Positions 36,901-45,643 of a DNA stretch of 64,000 nt are shown here, piece by piece. The first letter of the stretch is position 1; the number at the start of each line of letters is the position of its first letter. The translations under genes were made by a program, and so were the position numbers. The notes under the pieces were generated by a model. The model did no database searches. It was not told the DNA's origin and was given only the letters and a program-made list of their open reading frames with translations. The stretch spans positions 1-64,000 of the forward strand of contig JAWLGR010000024.1 in NCBI GenBank assembly GCA_041684965.1. Reading direction: 5' to 3'. Source of the DNA: Mariniphaga sp041684965 (GTDB lineage Bacteria; Bacteroidota; Bacteroidia; Bacteroidales; Prolixibacteraceae).

Positions 36901-38376
36901 GCGGAGAAACTGATCGGTTATTTTGGAAAGCTCCTCACCATTCAACCCTAATAAACCGGCAAGTGAGGTGATATTTTCCTGCACACTATCAAATCCACTA
37001 CCTATTCCTTTGAGGGCCGAAGGTGCTGTTGCAGTGTTTTTTTTCAGAAATTCGTAGATTTTGCTTTTGAAGGATTTGTATTCCAGCGCACGTATCTGGT
37101 AAGCGCCGGAACTTTCCTGCATGCTCAGTATTTTTAGAATATCTTCGTGAGAGTCGTTTCCTTCCAGTCTGGGAACCTCTGACTGATGACCTATTGCCAT
37201 TGAAACCCATTGCTTTTTCAGCCGGGCCAAAAAGACTGTCATCCTATCGAACAGGTTGGGACTTTTAAGAATGTTGCTTTTTTCCGTCTGAAATACATTG
37301 CTGATGTTCATCACCGGTAGAATTCCGTATGGCTGGTTGCCGATTTTCAAAGCAGCGTGTAAACCTCTGGCTTTGACATATTTTGAATAATGTTGCCAAA
37401 TCAATTCATGTTCTTCACTGCTCAGTTGGTTTCCCGAAAGCATAAAAAGGGGTTGGGCACCCAGCGCAAACCAGAAGGCTTTTTGAACCAGTTCATTTAG
37501 TAAAGGAGGTGTTTTATCGGCATGTTGAACATGTTTTAAATGATCGGATTCAAATCCCAGGCTTTTACCGAGATACCTTCCATTTGTCATGATGTGGATA
37601 TCGGAAACAGCGGTATTGGAATCCGTTTCCAGGTTGAGTCCTTTCACCGCATATTCATAACTGTCGCCCACCTCAAATTCATCTTTTGCAGAGTGTCCGC
37701 TTTTGGCATTTTCGGTATTATTCGTGGGCGTGCCGTAATTTAAAAATGAAAATCCCTGAGTGTATTGATGATTGTCGAACAAATCGGCCAGGCCTTTGGA
37801 CGGAAACTGGGGATCTTTATCGTAACGATACCCGCTGACAATTACTTTTTCAAATTTTGTGTCTTTCGGATCAATTTTGATTTTTATTCCCATTCCGGCT
37901 TTCACTGCCAGGTTAAAATCCTGTAGCCATTTGTCGCCCTCACCCAAAACGGTCAGCCCTTCGCGGTCTATTACCGAACCGTCTGCTTTGTAAGAGGGTT
38001 TTTGGTCGCCTTCTTTGTACAGATAAAATACCAGCCTGTCGGGCAGCCATTTGAAATAAAAAGAAGGCTCCTCTTCGTTTATGTCCGCGTTTACCTGCCT
38101 GTCCAACTCATCTCCACTTATTTGCACAAGCCAGGAAGAGCGGTAAACACCATATTTTGCTACCAGTTCCTCCCATGCAGTTTTTTTTTCTTCATTAGAT
38201 GTGATCGCTGTAAAAGCTTTTACATCTGCTTTTTCTTCCATGGAAAGATTTGGATTATGGCTTTGCAAAAAAACGGTATCGGGAAATGCTCTAATCCATA
38301 ACTCTTCTCCTACAAACCGTGTTTCGAGTTTCAACGGAAATAATAAAATGGGAATATTGGAAACTGGATGTGCCAT
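33961..38376 (-). CDS. Giant-system protein D with an inserted biotinyl/lipoyl-like module
   Basis: This 1471-residue protein has no signal peptide. Blocks shared with D' are PLKLETRF followed by ELWIRAFPD (about residues 12-35), ARGLHAALKIGNQPYGILP (about 335-353), GIYFGAYGWIEEL (about 735), GIIHTPGAAQT, a LLDGIRQGQQLEALLGYQLERHLHE block near 820, and YQVTQGNLSQAAAAL near 930. The C-terminal part also aligns. Residues about 605-670 are absent from D' and read like a hammerhead biotinyl/lipoyl domain: a VEKGDVVITVLS strand, a Lys at the turn, ITAPFHGTIKKIRV, and a TPGTPLFSLL strand. It is flanked by helical, charged sequence. D is the second gene of the operon, 33 bases after the coiled-coil gene and 9 bases before C. 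Function unknown. Confidence 0.75.
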   Translation of the reverse strand: MAHPVSNIPILLFPLKLETRFVGEELWIRAFPDTVFLQSHNPNLSMEEKADVKAFTAITSNEEKKTAWEELVAKYGVYRSSWLVQISGDELDRQVNADINEEEPSFYFKWLPDRLVFYLYKEGDQKPSYKADGSVIDREGLTVLGEGDKWLQDFNLAVKAGMGIKIKIDPKDTKFEKVIVSGYRYDKDPQFPSKGLADLFDNHQYTQGFSFLNYGTPTNNTENAKSGHSAKDEFEVGDSYEYAVKGLNLETDSNTAVSDIHIMTNGRYLGKSLGFESDHLKHVQHADKTPPLLNELVQKAFWFALGAQPLFMLSGNQLSSEEHELIWQHYSKYVKARGLHAALKIGNQPYGILPVMNISNVFQTEKSNILKSPNLFDRMTVFLARLKKQWVSMAIGHQSEVPRLEGNDSHEDILKILSMQESSGAYQIRALEYKSFKSKIYEFLKKNTATAPSALKGIGSGFDSVQENITSLAGLLGLNGEELSKITDQFLRSPILSFLEGNANLVSFENGKSVVTDHQGNKLNEGDSDNDYFFFAEENLENFQEFINTLRDQKEDELMQYKGNLSLFTDLFFRSYINACQLYFREIIFEPGIADSAGSQNFKISSVEKTEGAAVEKGDVVITVLSSNSKNIMITAPFHGTIKKIRVQADEIVTPGTPLFSLLNETKFNEIKSALIELGQEIINSLQSIPEEKERKDAQMKAVGEAIDLNSYRLDAWITSLAARRFDEIRTNPKYEKGIYFGAYGWIEELEKVTPVNPESLTDIYREAGGIIHTPGAAQTVASSVFKNSFLTHEQEEDSNPFTINLTSDRIQKSQFLLDGIRQGQQLEALLGYQLERHLHENNLHEEIYALREAFPLYENATGNTTGFVNLSVIDGLKAIKNKEDLPVQINTPTKELVKKQIEKLEDTMDGSLDILFYEAGYQVTQGNLSQAAAALDATKGEQEPPEIESLKTKIPGTGIKHKLVMVFQPNKEQISIENTRAFTEPHLEKWLRENIGPMDKIGCVVELRAIQDDNLIETVNVPLAELNISYLDFLALSDDPVSDGASELELRIRNAVLNKGGNVSEKIKYVITTEKPADEQSLAHALVVAQTAKSMLGKYRCLKSDDLTMDSENIRFDQKALNEIRNDRLLPLVERLKEIAALDLNEINVLKFLSNFDLESAKTAFLENTPVNTAKLKNAIDSKINAAEDLFFQFSTQNNFNRAFELLQQVAKTLLGETFILLPPATCSGHFSQMINSKNQQLLVGNPADNSSVQVWGQERIKNWVQGIAQVYENTELFEDWLMVRSAWSQSVKISENYNYTVVQGPTLLQYPWVALSKQEIDLVLEKQFTSQQVFTDSGSGETYPLPDGSYYPEGCESTVLFAPKNIDPENPVFGLVIEEFPEHIPDTKINTGLSFNYNIPNNEPPQAILLAIHPKAGQESDFFWSEDNLRDILYDTMDLYKIRMVDLEAIREYGYVLPMTWWFNIPGNK

Positions 38377-38409
38377 AAATGTATGTGTTTCTCAGGCAAA
38401 TCACTGAGG

Positions 38410-38634
38410 TTATTTTTCAGAACTTTTTGAATTATGCATTATGGTATCTTTACCATCAGTTTTTCCGGGTGGTTCCTTTTCTGTTAATTCTTCTAAAACC
38501 TGAATGGCGCCACTTATCCGAAGCATGGTGTTGCCTAATTGGGTTGTCTCTTGTTCCAATGCAACTAATCGCTCTTGTCCTTTTTGATATTCTTTTTTTA
38601 ATTCTTCCAGACGAGCTGTTATGTCTGATTTCAT
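38410..38634 (-). CDS. Small coiled-coil protein, first gene of operon 1
   Basis: This 74-residue protein is almost entirely a predicted coiled coil (residues 3-52, heptads such as LEELKKEYQKGQERLVALEQ), containing MLRISGAIQVLEEL, with a polar tail. It starts the leftward giant operon, 33 bases ahead of D. No counterpart lies between the genes of operon 2 inside this window. It may be an assembly or chaperone-like partner of D, judged only from position and shape. Confidence 0.65.
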   Translation of the reverse strand: MKSDITARLEELKKEYQKGQERLVALEQETTQLGNTMLRISGAIQVLEELTEKEPPGKTDGKDTIMHNSKSSEK

Positions 38635-39129
38635 CTCATTAAATTTTATTAATACTTGATGGCATTTAATGTACCCACTTATAATGAATTATCTGTGTGG
38701 CAAAATACTTCAACCCGCGTCTTATCACTTAAGGGATTAGAAATTTGAAATTCAATTTAATGATAATAAAGAATAGAATACCCGTTTATCTTAATCAATA
38801 CAATTTATGAATATTTAATTTAAAATCAATTTAATTTTCAGACTTTTTATGCCTGATTTTTATTTCCATAAATCATATCTGCTTTGCATTAGATTAAGAC
38901 GGGGGTTCCGAATTTGGATCATTATTGGTGAGAAAGTTCGGTTCGTAAGTTTAGATGTTAGAATTAGTAAGTTAAGCTTCATTAACTGAGCTTTTTATTT
39001 TTTGATGTCTGCGATTGGACAGGTATTTAACAAAATGATCTTGAAATTACAAAATTTAATCCTCGAAATCTTAACTGAGAATAAATTACCGCCTGGAGCG
39101 TTACATCATTTGTTTTAGTTTAATATGAA

Positions 39130-39213
39130 ATTCGGTATATATTCGGTACAAATTCGGTACAAATTCGCAATTTCGCGAATTTGTACCGAATTTGTACCGA
39201 ATTTATTGCGAAT
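39130..39213. repeat. 11-base phased repeats forming a 28-bp perfect hairpin
   Basis: ATTCGG-type 11-mers run head to tail on the left (ATTCGGTATAT, then ATTCGGTACAA twice) and as their reverse complements on the right. The arms 39141-39168 and 39175-39202 are perfectly complementary over 28 bases with a 6-base loop (aatttc); the outer units pair partially. It would extrude as a long cruciform or form a very stable RNA hairpin on either strand. There is no T-run beside it. Confidence 0.8.
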
Positions 39214-39323
39214 TTATACTGTCTCAGATATACCCCGGAGAACTATCTGGTAAAAACTTTGATGAAAAAATAAATCATTAACAATTCAAATAGTCATAAA
39301 CTTTTAGGCAGCGGGTGTTTAAA

Positions 39324-39350
39324 TCCGGATAACCTAAATTATTATCCGGA
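39324..39350. repeat. 9-bp perfect inverted repeat
   Basis: TCCGGATAA (39324-39332) and TTATCCGGA (39342-39350) form a 9-bp stem with a 9-base loop, about 200 bases beyond the stop of the serine dehydratase gene. Neither strand has a good T-run after it, so termination is doubtful. Confidence 0.4.
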
Positions 39351-39549
39351 GTTAGGGAATAATTTATGAAAAACTCAGACTGGTACTTTTTAAAGACCAA
39401 AAATTGCAGGCAATAATCAATATTTAAATCCTGTCTATCATTCTCTACAATTCTCTTTTGCCGCTGAAGCTGAAGGAAGCCCGGCATTGCAGATTAAGCA
39501 TTGGTTTCATAGGATTCATGTTATGGTGGGAGCGTCTCATGATATTCAC

Positions 39550-40764
39550 TTATTCCTCACTTCTATCTTTCAGTCCATGGAAAATTGCCAATCCACCCGT
39601 AGATGTTTCTTTATAGAGGCTTGGAAGATCTCTTCCGGTTTGGTTCATAGTGCTCACCACCTGGTCAAAACTAATAAAATGCCGTCCATCGGAAAGCATG
39701 GCATAATCTTTATGATTCAGAGCACGTGCCGCTGCCATTGCATTTCTTTCAATACATGGAATTTGTACAAGCCCAAGAACGGGGTCGCAGGTTAATCCGA
39801 GATGATGTTCCAATCCCATTTCAGCGGCATATTCAACCTGGAAAATACTACCTCCGCTTAACTGCGTGAGGGCAGCTGATCCCATTGCACATGCTGTTCC
39901 CACTTCTCCCTGACATCCCACTTCGGCACCCGAGATAGAAGCATTCTTTTTTACCAGATTTCCTATAATTCCGGCGGTAGCCAATGCACGCAGAATTTTC
40001 TTATCCGAGCTATCGTAATATTTCTGGTAATAATAAAGTACGGCAGGTACTACACCACTTCCACCACAAGTAGGAGAGGTAACAATTACCCCGCCACCGG
40101 CATTCTCTTCAGAAACAGCTAGTGCATATGCATACAACATGGATCGCTTGCGAATATAGCCTTTAAAGTTTTTTGCCTTTGACAAAATTGAACCCGCTTT
40201 TCTGGGAAGTTTCAATGCTCCGGGTAATGTGCCGTCAGCATCAAGTCCCCGATGGATTGAGTCTTTCATAACTTTCCATACTTCTTCCAGGTAATCCCAG
40301 ATAGCTGTGCTTTCAAATTTCTCTACATAACCCCAGATTGGCTTTCCACTTTTATAACACCAGTCAAGGATACCTGCCATTGTTGCAACCGGATAGATGG
40401 ATTGTTCCTCCGGCCTGGAATTATCATCAATGACAGAACCTCCTCCAATACTGTAGGCAGTCCATGATTTTATGATGTTGTTGCGAACATCGAATGCCTC
40501 AAATTTCATCCCATTGGGATGTTTTGGCAAGAATTCCTCAGGTTGTTCAATAATTTCCAATTTTCTGCCTTCAAACAATTCACTTAATACGGCAAGTGTT
40601 AAATGCCCTTTGGCAGTGGCAGCAAGGCTTCCATATAAAGTTATTTTGTAGGAACCGGCCTCGCTTGTCAATTCCAAAAAATGCTGAGCTGCTTTTCGAG
40701 GGCCCATCGTATGGCTGCTTGAAGGGCCATGTCCAATTTTATATATCTCTTTTATTGATTCCAT
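39550..40764 (-). CDS. sdaA: L-serine dehydratase (L-serine ammonia-lyase), single chain
   Basis: This enzyme deaminates L-serine to pyruvate and ammonia in the cytoplasm using an oxygen-labile 4Fe-4S cluster. The 404-residue chain fuses the beta-type domain (residues 1-150, opening with GPSSSHTMGP) to the alpha-type catalytic domain (about 165-404). Cysteines in cluster-type contexts are SPTCGGSGVVPA, GAEVGCQGEVGTACAMG, LTCDPVLGLVQIPCIERN. The AAARAL and SFDQVVSTMNQTG segments near the end are also family features. The start ESIKEIYKIGHGPSSSHT fits the family, and length is near the usual 400-460. It stands alone between long spacers. Assignment is confident. Confidence 0.93.
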   Translation of the reverse strand: MESIKEIYKIGHGPSSSHTMGPRKAAQHFLELTSEAGSYKITLYGSLAATAKGHLTLAVLSELFEGRKLEIIEQPEEFLPKHPNGMKFEAFDVRNNIIKSWTAYSIGGGSVIDDNSRPEEQSIYPVATMAGILDWCYKSGKPIWGYVEKFESTAIWDYLEEVWKVMKDSIHRGLDADGTLPGALKLPRKAGSILSKAKNFKGYIRKRSMLYAYALAVSEENAGGGVIVTSPTCGGSGVVPAVLYYYQKYYDSSDKKILRALATAGIIGNLVKKNASISGAEVGCQGEVGTACAMGSAALTQLSGGSIFQVEYAAEMGLEHHLGLTCDPVLGLVQIPCIERNAMAAARALNHKDYAMLSDGRHFISFDQVVSTMNQTGRDLPSLYKETSTGGLAIFHGLKDRSEE

Positions 40765-40938
40765 AACAAGTTATATCTGATCGTAAAAGTATTTAAATGA
40801 ATTCAAGAAATCAAGTATAGAATAGAACTATTGGAGTATCAACTTCGTATATGGAATGTTAAAATTCCACAGGATTAAATATTTTCTTCAAAATAATTAA
40901 TAGTTAAAGATTTAGCATAAATTCAAAATGAAACGAAC

Positions 40939-40989
40939 ATGAATTTTGGAAGAATGCGACATTCATAAACACGCAAGAACAAAATTCAT
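40939..40989 (+). promoter_or_regulatory. Nested inverted repeat in the leader of the outer-membrane protein gene
   Basis: ATGAATTTTG (40939-40948) pairs perfectly with CAAAATTCAT (40980-40989). Inside lies GAATG-cga-CATTC (40952-40964). The whole structure ends 40 bases before the ATG at 41030. It could be a leader RNA fold or an operator. The stop-ridden upstream sequence argues against coding use. Confidence 0.4.
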
Positions 40990-41029
40990 CGTGAGTTTCA
41001 TCCGATCATTGAAATTAAATATTACACGG

Positions 41030-41614
41030 ATGAAAACGATTGTTCTGGTTCTGTTAATAGTCTTTACCTGCATGTGTACCACCGGACAAGATTCCGGCAG
41101 GAAAGGCTATATTGGAATGATGATTGGCCCATCTTATCCATACAGTAATTTTGCGAATAAGGGAAATTTTTATCATGGTTATGCTGAAACAGGATTAAAC
41201 ATCAGCTTGTTAAATTTTGGATATAAAATCTGGAGGAATTTTGGAGTAACGGCAGGCTGGTTTGGAATAGCTAATCCTGTTGATTATTTTGGTACTCAAG
41301 GAATGTGGGGAGTTGGGGCAATAATGGCAGGACCATTAATATCATTTCCATTAAATGAAAAATTTGATCTGGATTTAAAGGGAATGTTAGGTTATACTTT
41401 ACTAACAAGAAATTTTGAAAACAGTAGTGAAGCTGCCTCAGCTGTCGGTCCGGGTTATGAAGCGGGAATAATGCTTCGATACAGCATTGCTAGAAAATGG
41501 TGTTTGCTGATGAATCTGGAAACTTTTAATACACTACTTGACATTCAACCCGATCAAGATCCAAAAGTTTCAATAATTAATTTATCATTTGGTATTGCAT
41601 ACCGGTTAAAGTAA
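41030..41614 (+). CDS. Small outer-membrane beta-barrel protein
   Basis: This protein has 194 residues when started at the ATG at 41030, which opens a clear signal peptide (MKTIVLVLLIVFTCMCTTGQ). A longer reading from a TTG at 40946 would bury that signal and run through the leader hairpin, so I reject it. The mature protein is about 175 residues of alternating amphipathic strands (YIGMMIGPSYPYSNF, TGLNISLLNFGYKI, LDLKGMLGYTLLTR, EAGIMLRYSIA, VSIINLSFGIAYRLK) typical of an eight-stranded barrel, and ends in an aromatic/basic strand. No specific family is recognised. It is a single gene, divergent from sdaA. Confidence 0.7.
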   Translation: MKTIVLVLLIVFTCMCTTGQDSGRKGYIGMMIGPSYPYSNFANKGNFYHGYAETGLNISLLNFGYKIWRNFGVTAGWFGIANPVDYFGTQGMWGVGAIMAGPLISFPLNEKFDLDLKGMLGYTLLTRNFENSSEAASAVGPGYEAGIMLRYSIARKWCLLMNLETFNTLLDIQPDQDPKVSIINLSFGIAYRLK

Positions 41615-41883
41615 AATTGAAACAGAAAAAAAACGATTGATTCTAAACAAAAGCAGTAAAATAACTAACAATGCTTACCTTATCTGTTTACCCAAAGCAG
41701 ACACTTCAGGGGAAAATAAAAAGATTATTTCGGTTCAGCTGATAAAGTTGAAAAAGAAACTATGAGGAGGGGAAGAAATAAAGTTTATTTTTTCAGCTGT
41801 TAATGCTCAGGTTATAGGATCTAAAAATATTATGCCCATGAAAATAGGTTCCGCCTGACAAATCCTGCTATTAACAAGGCAGT

Positions 41884-42942
41884 CTATTTAATTATCCATA
41901 CATTTTCTTCATCAACAGTAAGATAAAGTTGATTAGTGGTTAAATGTGTATATGGGGGGATGTGTACAAGAATATCCCTGGGTGTTTTCCCCTTAGGTTG
42001 AGTTCTGCAGACAAGTTCGGTGTATTCACCCATGAAGGTACTTTTTATGATATTAACGGGTATGGCACCGGGCTGAGGAACCGGATGTGCTGAAAATGAA
42101 TTTGGCCTGATTGATATGACAACTTCACTGTGACTGGAAATGGCAGATGTTGCTGTAAGGACTCCGATTTCTGAATCGATTTTATTTTTGTCAATGATTA
42201 TTCCATGAAAAGTATTTGTTTTTCCAAAGAAGTGAGCAACGTATTTGTTTGACGGGTGATTATAAATTTCGGCAGGGGTTCCTACCTGCTTTATCAGTCC
42301 TTTTTTCATAACTACCACCCGGTCGGCAATAGCCAGTACATCCTTTGTGTCGTGTGTGACGAAAATAGCTGTTGTTTTGGCTAATTTAAGTATTTCACGT
42401 ATCTCCTCCCGGATGGAATTTTTTTTCACGGAATCGATGTTTGAAAAAGGCTCATCCATGAGCAGGATGCCTGGATTAGGGGCAAGAGCTCTTGCGAGTG
42501 CTACCCGCTGTCTTTGTCCTCCCGACAATTGGTGGGGATATCTTTTTTCGTAGCCTGAAAGACCAGTCAATTCCAGCATGTTTTGGGCTATATTTTCCTG
42601 CTCCATTTTCGACATTCTTTTTAATCCGAAAGTGATGTTTTTTAATACTGATTTGTGCGGGAATAGTGCATAGTCTTGAAAAACAACACCAATTCCCCGT
42701 TTGTTGGGTTCAATAAATGTATTTTCATCAGCCACTATGCGATTTTTGATAATAACCGTTCCCTTTTCGGCATATTCAAATCCGGCGATAATCCGCAGTG
42801 CGGTAGTTTTTCCACATCCACTTTCACCGAGCAGTGCTGTAATTTGTCCCTCTTCCACCTGAAGACTAACATTCTCCAGTGAACGGTATTTATTCCCCGG
42901 GTATCTTTTTGTTAAATTTTTTGTTTCAAGAATGATAGACAT
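41884..42942 (-). CDS. fbpC: Fe(III) ABC transporter, ATP-binding protein
   Basis: This is a 352-residue ATPase that drives ferric-iron import across the inner membrane. Motifs are complete: Walker A GESGCGKTTALR (about residue 36), Q-loop in VFQDYALFPHKSV, signature LSGGQRQRVALARAL (about 139), Walker B ILLMDEPFSNID, and the switch FVTHDTKDVLAIADRV. Residues 245-352 form a TOBE-like regulatory region of two beta modules, as in FbpC/PotA proteins. It is the last gene of the operon; its start overlaps the end of the permease gene by 17 bases, which suggests translational coupling. The substrate is inferred from the FutA/FbpA-like binding protein at the head of the operon. Confidence 0.88.
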   Translation of the reverse strand: MSIILETKNLTKRYPGNKYRSLENVSLQVEEGQITALLGESGCGKTTALRIIAGFEYAEKGTVIIKNRIVADENTFIEPNKRGIGVVFQDYALFPHKSVLKNITFGLKRMSKMEQENIAQNMLELTGLSGYEKRYPHQLSGGQRQRVALARALAPNPGILLMDEPFSNIDSVKKNSIREEIREILKLAKTTAIFVTHDTKDVLAIADRVVVMKKGLIKQVGTPAEIYNHPSNKYVAHFFGKTNTFHGIIIDKNKIDSEIGVLTATSAISSHSEVVISIRPNSFSAHPVPQPGAIPVNIIKSTFMGEYTELVCRTQPKGKTPRDILVHIPPYTHLTTNQLYLTVDEENVWIIK

Positions 42943-44593
42943 AGCCTTGTTTTTTTAAGGTTCTTCTTAAAAACATAACGGAAAGGAGGCCTGTAATTAC
43001 TATAATCATTGAGGCAGGAGCAGCTTCTGCAATACGTTCATCCGAAGCATATTCAAATGCGCGTATAGCTAATGTATCAAAATTAAAGGGACGCAGAATG
43101 AGTGTAATAGGCAGTTCTTTTAAAACATCAATAAAAACCAGCAATCCTCCGGCCAGAATGCCCGGATGTATGACAGGTAAGAGAATGCTGAATAGTGTTT
43201 TTTTGTTGGAAACACCTAGTGAACGTGAGGCTTCATCGAGTGACACTGAAGTTTTGGTCATTGTGCTTTCAATACTATTATATCCTACTGCCATAAATCT
43301 TACTGTATAGCCAAAAATTAATGTTATCCATGAGCCGGTTAAAATTATTCTTGATAACCCATCTGTGATAGCAGCCAGTTGGTTGTCTATCCAGATAAAA
43401 GGTACAAGAAGTCCAACTGCTATAATTGCTCCTGGAATGGCATACCCGGTAGTTGCAAAACGAGCTAAGGATCTGGCTGTTTTGGACGGGAAAGTTCTTA
43501 CCGTAAAACCTATTAAAGTGGAAAGAAAGACTACAGAACCTGCAGCTGTGAAAGCAAGGATAAAACTATTCTGCAGTAATTGCAAAAAACGATAGTCAAA
43601 GGTTAAATGGCTGGTTTGAATGCTCCAGTAAGCCAGCATGGAAACAGGAAAAACGAATCCAAGCAGAACTGGTAACGAAACAAGTATCATTGCAACAGTA
43701 CCTTTAATGGGAGAAAGTCTTTGGGTTCGCAGTGGCCGGTAATTGGCTCCTGTGGTATCGTAACGGCGGTTTCCCCTGTTCACCCTTTCGGTTATTAACA
43801 ACAAGAAAACAAACAGCATCAATAGACTGCTCAGTTTGATTGCTGAGACCGGACTTCCAAATGCAAACCAGGCCGTAAATATTCCTGTTGTAAAAGTATC
43901 CACACCAAAATAAGTTACAAGTCCATAATCATTAAGTACCTCCATCAATGCCAACGAAACTCCTGCTGCCAATGCCGGGCGTGATAAAGGAAGCACAATT
44001 CTAAAGAATACCGACAGCGGCTTATGACCAAGAGAATAGCCAGCTTCAAGGATGGATGCCGATTGCTGACTGAACCATGTTCTTGCAATCAGATAAACAT
44101 ATGGGTAAAGAGCCAGTGACAATATAATAATAGCCCCAGGAAGTGATAAGATATTGAAGAATAAAAACTGACCAGTTTCCAGTCCGAAGTTGTTTCTGAG
44201 AAAAACATAAAACGGTGAGGTATAATCCAGCATCCCCACCCAGGTGAATCCAAGAATATAGGCTGGAATGGCTATTGGAAGGATTAAAAGCCATTCAAGA
44301 ATTTTTTGCCCAGGAAAAGTGTACATACTAACCAGCCAGGCTGTAGAAATGCCTATGACAGTAACCAAAATCGCAACACCTGCCATTATTTGGAGTGTAT
44401 TGGAAGTATAGGCAGGCAGCAAATTAGAGGTTATATGTTGCCATGCAGCATCACCAGGGCTGAACAGATGTGTGAAGATTACCAATAAAGGAAAAGCTAC
44501 TGCTATACAGACAACAGTTGTAATCCCCATCCAGCCATTGAAATAATTTTTTCGGCGGACAGGATTCAATACTCTTGAGAAGAAAGTGTCCAT
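42926..44593 (-). CDS. fbpB: Fe(III) ABC transporter, permease (fused two-domain)
   Basis: This is a 555-residue integral membrane permease with about twelve transmembrane segments, in the usual FbpB layout of two BPD_transp_1 halves in one chain. The cytoplasmic EAA loops that contact the ATPase are visible in each half: LEAGYSLGHKPLSVFFRIVLP (about residue 180) and LDEASRSLGVSNKKTLFSILLP (about 465). A charged linker (residues 270-295) joins the halves. It lies 7 bases after the binding-protein gene and overlaps the ATPase gene by 17 bases. Length matches the family. Confidence 0.9.
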   Translation of the reverse strand: MDTFFSRVLNPVRRKNYFNGWMGITTVVCIAVAFPLLVIFTHLFSPGDAAWQHITSNLLPAYTSNTLQIMAGVAILVTVIGISTAWLVSMYTFPGQKILEWLLILPIAIPAYILGFTWVGMLDYTSPFYVFLRNNFGLETGQFLFFNILSLPGAIIILSLALYPYVYLIARTWFSQQSASILEAGYSLGHKPLSVFFRIVLPLSRPALAAGVSLALMEVLNDYGLVTYFGVDTFTTGIFTAWFAFGSPVSAIKLSSLLMLFVFLLLITERVNRGNRRYDTTGANYRPLRTQRLSPIKGTVAMILVSLPVLLGFVFPVSMLAYWSIQTSHLTFDYRFLQLLQNSFILAFTAAGSVVFLSTLIGFTVRTFPSKTARSLARFATTGYAIPGAIIAVGLLVPFIWIDNQLAAITDGLSRIILTGSWITLIFGYTVRFMAVGYNSIESTMTKTSVSLDEASRSLGVSNKKTLFSILLPVIHPGILAGGLLVFIDVLKELPITLILRPFNFDTLAIRAFEYASDERIAEAAPASMIIVITGLLSVMFLRRTLKKQGYVYHS

Positions 44594-44600
44594 AAAATAT

Positions 44601-45626
44601 TTAATTCCATCCGGCCTTATTAAAGGTTATCATGGCATCATGTATATGATTTCCCAACTGGTGTAACGGGATGGAGTCAATTTTAAACTCACCCCAGCTT
44701 TTCAGCAATTCCGGCCATTCAACATTCGGGTTCATGGGGTATTCAAAATTTTCATTTGTGAACACAGATTGTGCATGTTCACTCAGTAAAAATTCAGTAA
44801 GCAACAGGGCATTTTCATAATTTGGCGCATTGGCGGTAATCCCTATGCCGCTGACATTGACATGTGTCCCCCGATCGTTTTGGTTGGGGAAGAAAACGCC
44901 CATTTGTGAGGCAACTTTACGCTCTTCACTGTTGGTTGATTGAAGCATCAAACCCATATAATACGTGTTGGCAATGGCAATATCACCTGCTCCGGCAGCT
45001 ATCCCCTTAATCTGGTCCCTGTCGTTGCCAATGGGTGAGCGGGCCATGTTATTTACAATGCCCTTTGCCCAGCTAATGGCACCTTCTTCGCCATGAGCGG
45101 CAATGATTGATGCCATTAATGTTTGATTGTAATGGTTTTGTGAAGACCTGACTAAAAGGCGGCCTTGCCATTTTTCATCAGTCAAAGATTCATAACTGTC
45201 GAGCTCTGAAGGGGAAATGCGTTCTTTAGGATAAATAATCACTCTGGCTCGTTTGGTGAACCCAAGCCAGTAGTTTTCATTGTCCCGAAAATGGGAGGGG
45301 ACCAGTAATATGGCTTTTTCAGAATTGATTGGTTGCAACAATCCTTTTTCTTTGGCAATGATAAGCCGTCCTGCGTCGGCAGTAATAAATATATCGGCTG
45401 GTGACCGCTCTCCCTCCATTTCCAGCCTGTTCAACAGTTGATCTGAACTTGCTTTTACCAGATTAACCCGAATGCCAGTCTGATCGGTGAACTCATGAAA
45501 CAGATTTTCGTCAGTCTGATAATGCCGGCCGGAATAAACATTAACTTCATCGGTAGATTGCGTACACCCTTCTATCAGCATTAAAATAAAAGAAATAATA
45601 AGTGGTAATATATAGGATAATTTCAT
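44601..45626 (-). CDS. fbpA: Fe(III) ABC transporter, substrate-binding lipoprotein
   Basis: This 341-residue ferric-iron-binding lipoprotein has lipobox LIEGC (Cys about residue 21). Mature sequence: VNVYSGRHYQTDENLFHEFTDQTGI, SPADIFITADAGRL, WLGFTKRARVIIYP, YNQTLMASIIAAHGEEGA and ANTYYMGLM. These match the FutA/FbpA class, which binds bare Fe(III) through clustered tyrosines; the YY of ANTYY is one candidate pair. It starts the operon, and its promoter carries a palindromic iron-regulator site. FutA or FbpA naming is a matter of convention here; the operon form argues for iron import. Confidence 0.9.
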   Translation of the reverse strand: MKLSYILPLIISFILMLIEGCTQSTDEVNVYSGRHYQTDENLFHEFTDQTGIRVNLVKASSDQLLNRLEMEGERSPADIFITADAGRLIIAKEKGLLQPINSEKAILLVPSHFRDNENYWLGFTKRARVIIYPKERISPSELDSYESLTDEKWQGRLLVRSSQNHYNQTLMASIIAAHGEEGAISWAKGIVNNMARSPIGNDRDQIKGIAAGAGDIAIANTYYMGLMLQSTNSEERKVASQMGVFFPNQNDRGTHVNVSGIGITANAPNYENALLLTEFLLSEHAQSVFTNENFEYPMNPNVEWPELLKSWGEFKIDSIPLHQLGNHIHDAMITFNKAGWN

Positions 45627-45643
45627 CTTAAATTATTTTGTTG

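Larger units (their letters stand above)
38635..39549. other. Gene-free spacer (915 bases) with repeats
   Basis: I see no supported gene here. The right part carries the 11-base phased palindrome (39130-39213) and a TCCGGATAA hairpin, listed separately. A short stem AAGCT/AGCTT near 38974-38993 followed by TTTATTTTTT is terminator-like on +, but no + gene precedes it. The left end must hold the promoter of giant operon 1. Short ORFs here (for example ATG at 39004, 37 codons; ATG at 39125, 42 codons) look accidental. Confidence 0.5.

Noticed and set aside
39125..39253. Short ORF through the 11-base palindrome
   Set aside because: The unit length of 11 shifts the frame at each repeat and the peptide has no family features.
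40946..41029. TTG start giving a longer outer-membrane protein
   Set aside because: It would hide the clear signal peptide that begins at the ATG at 41030 and run through a leader hairpin.
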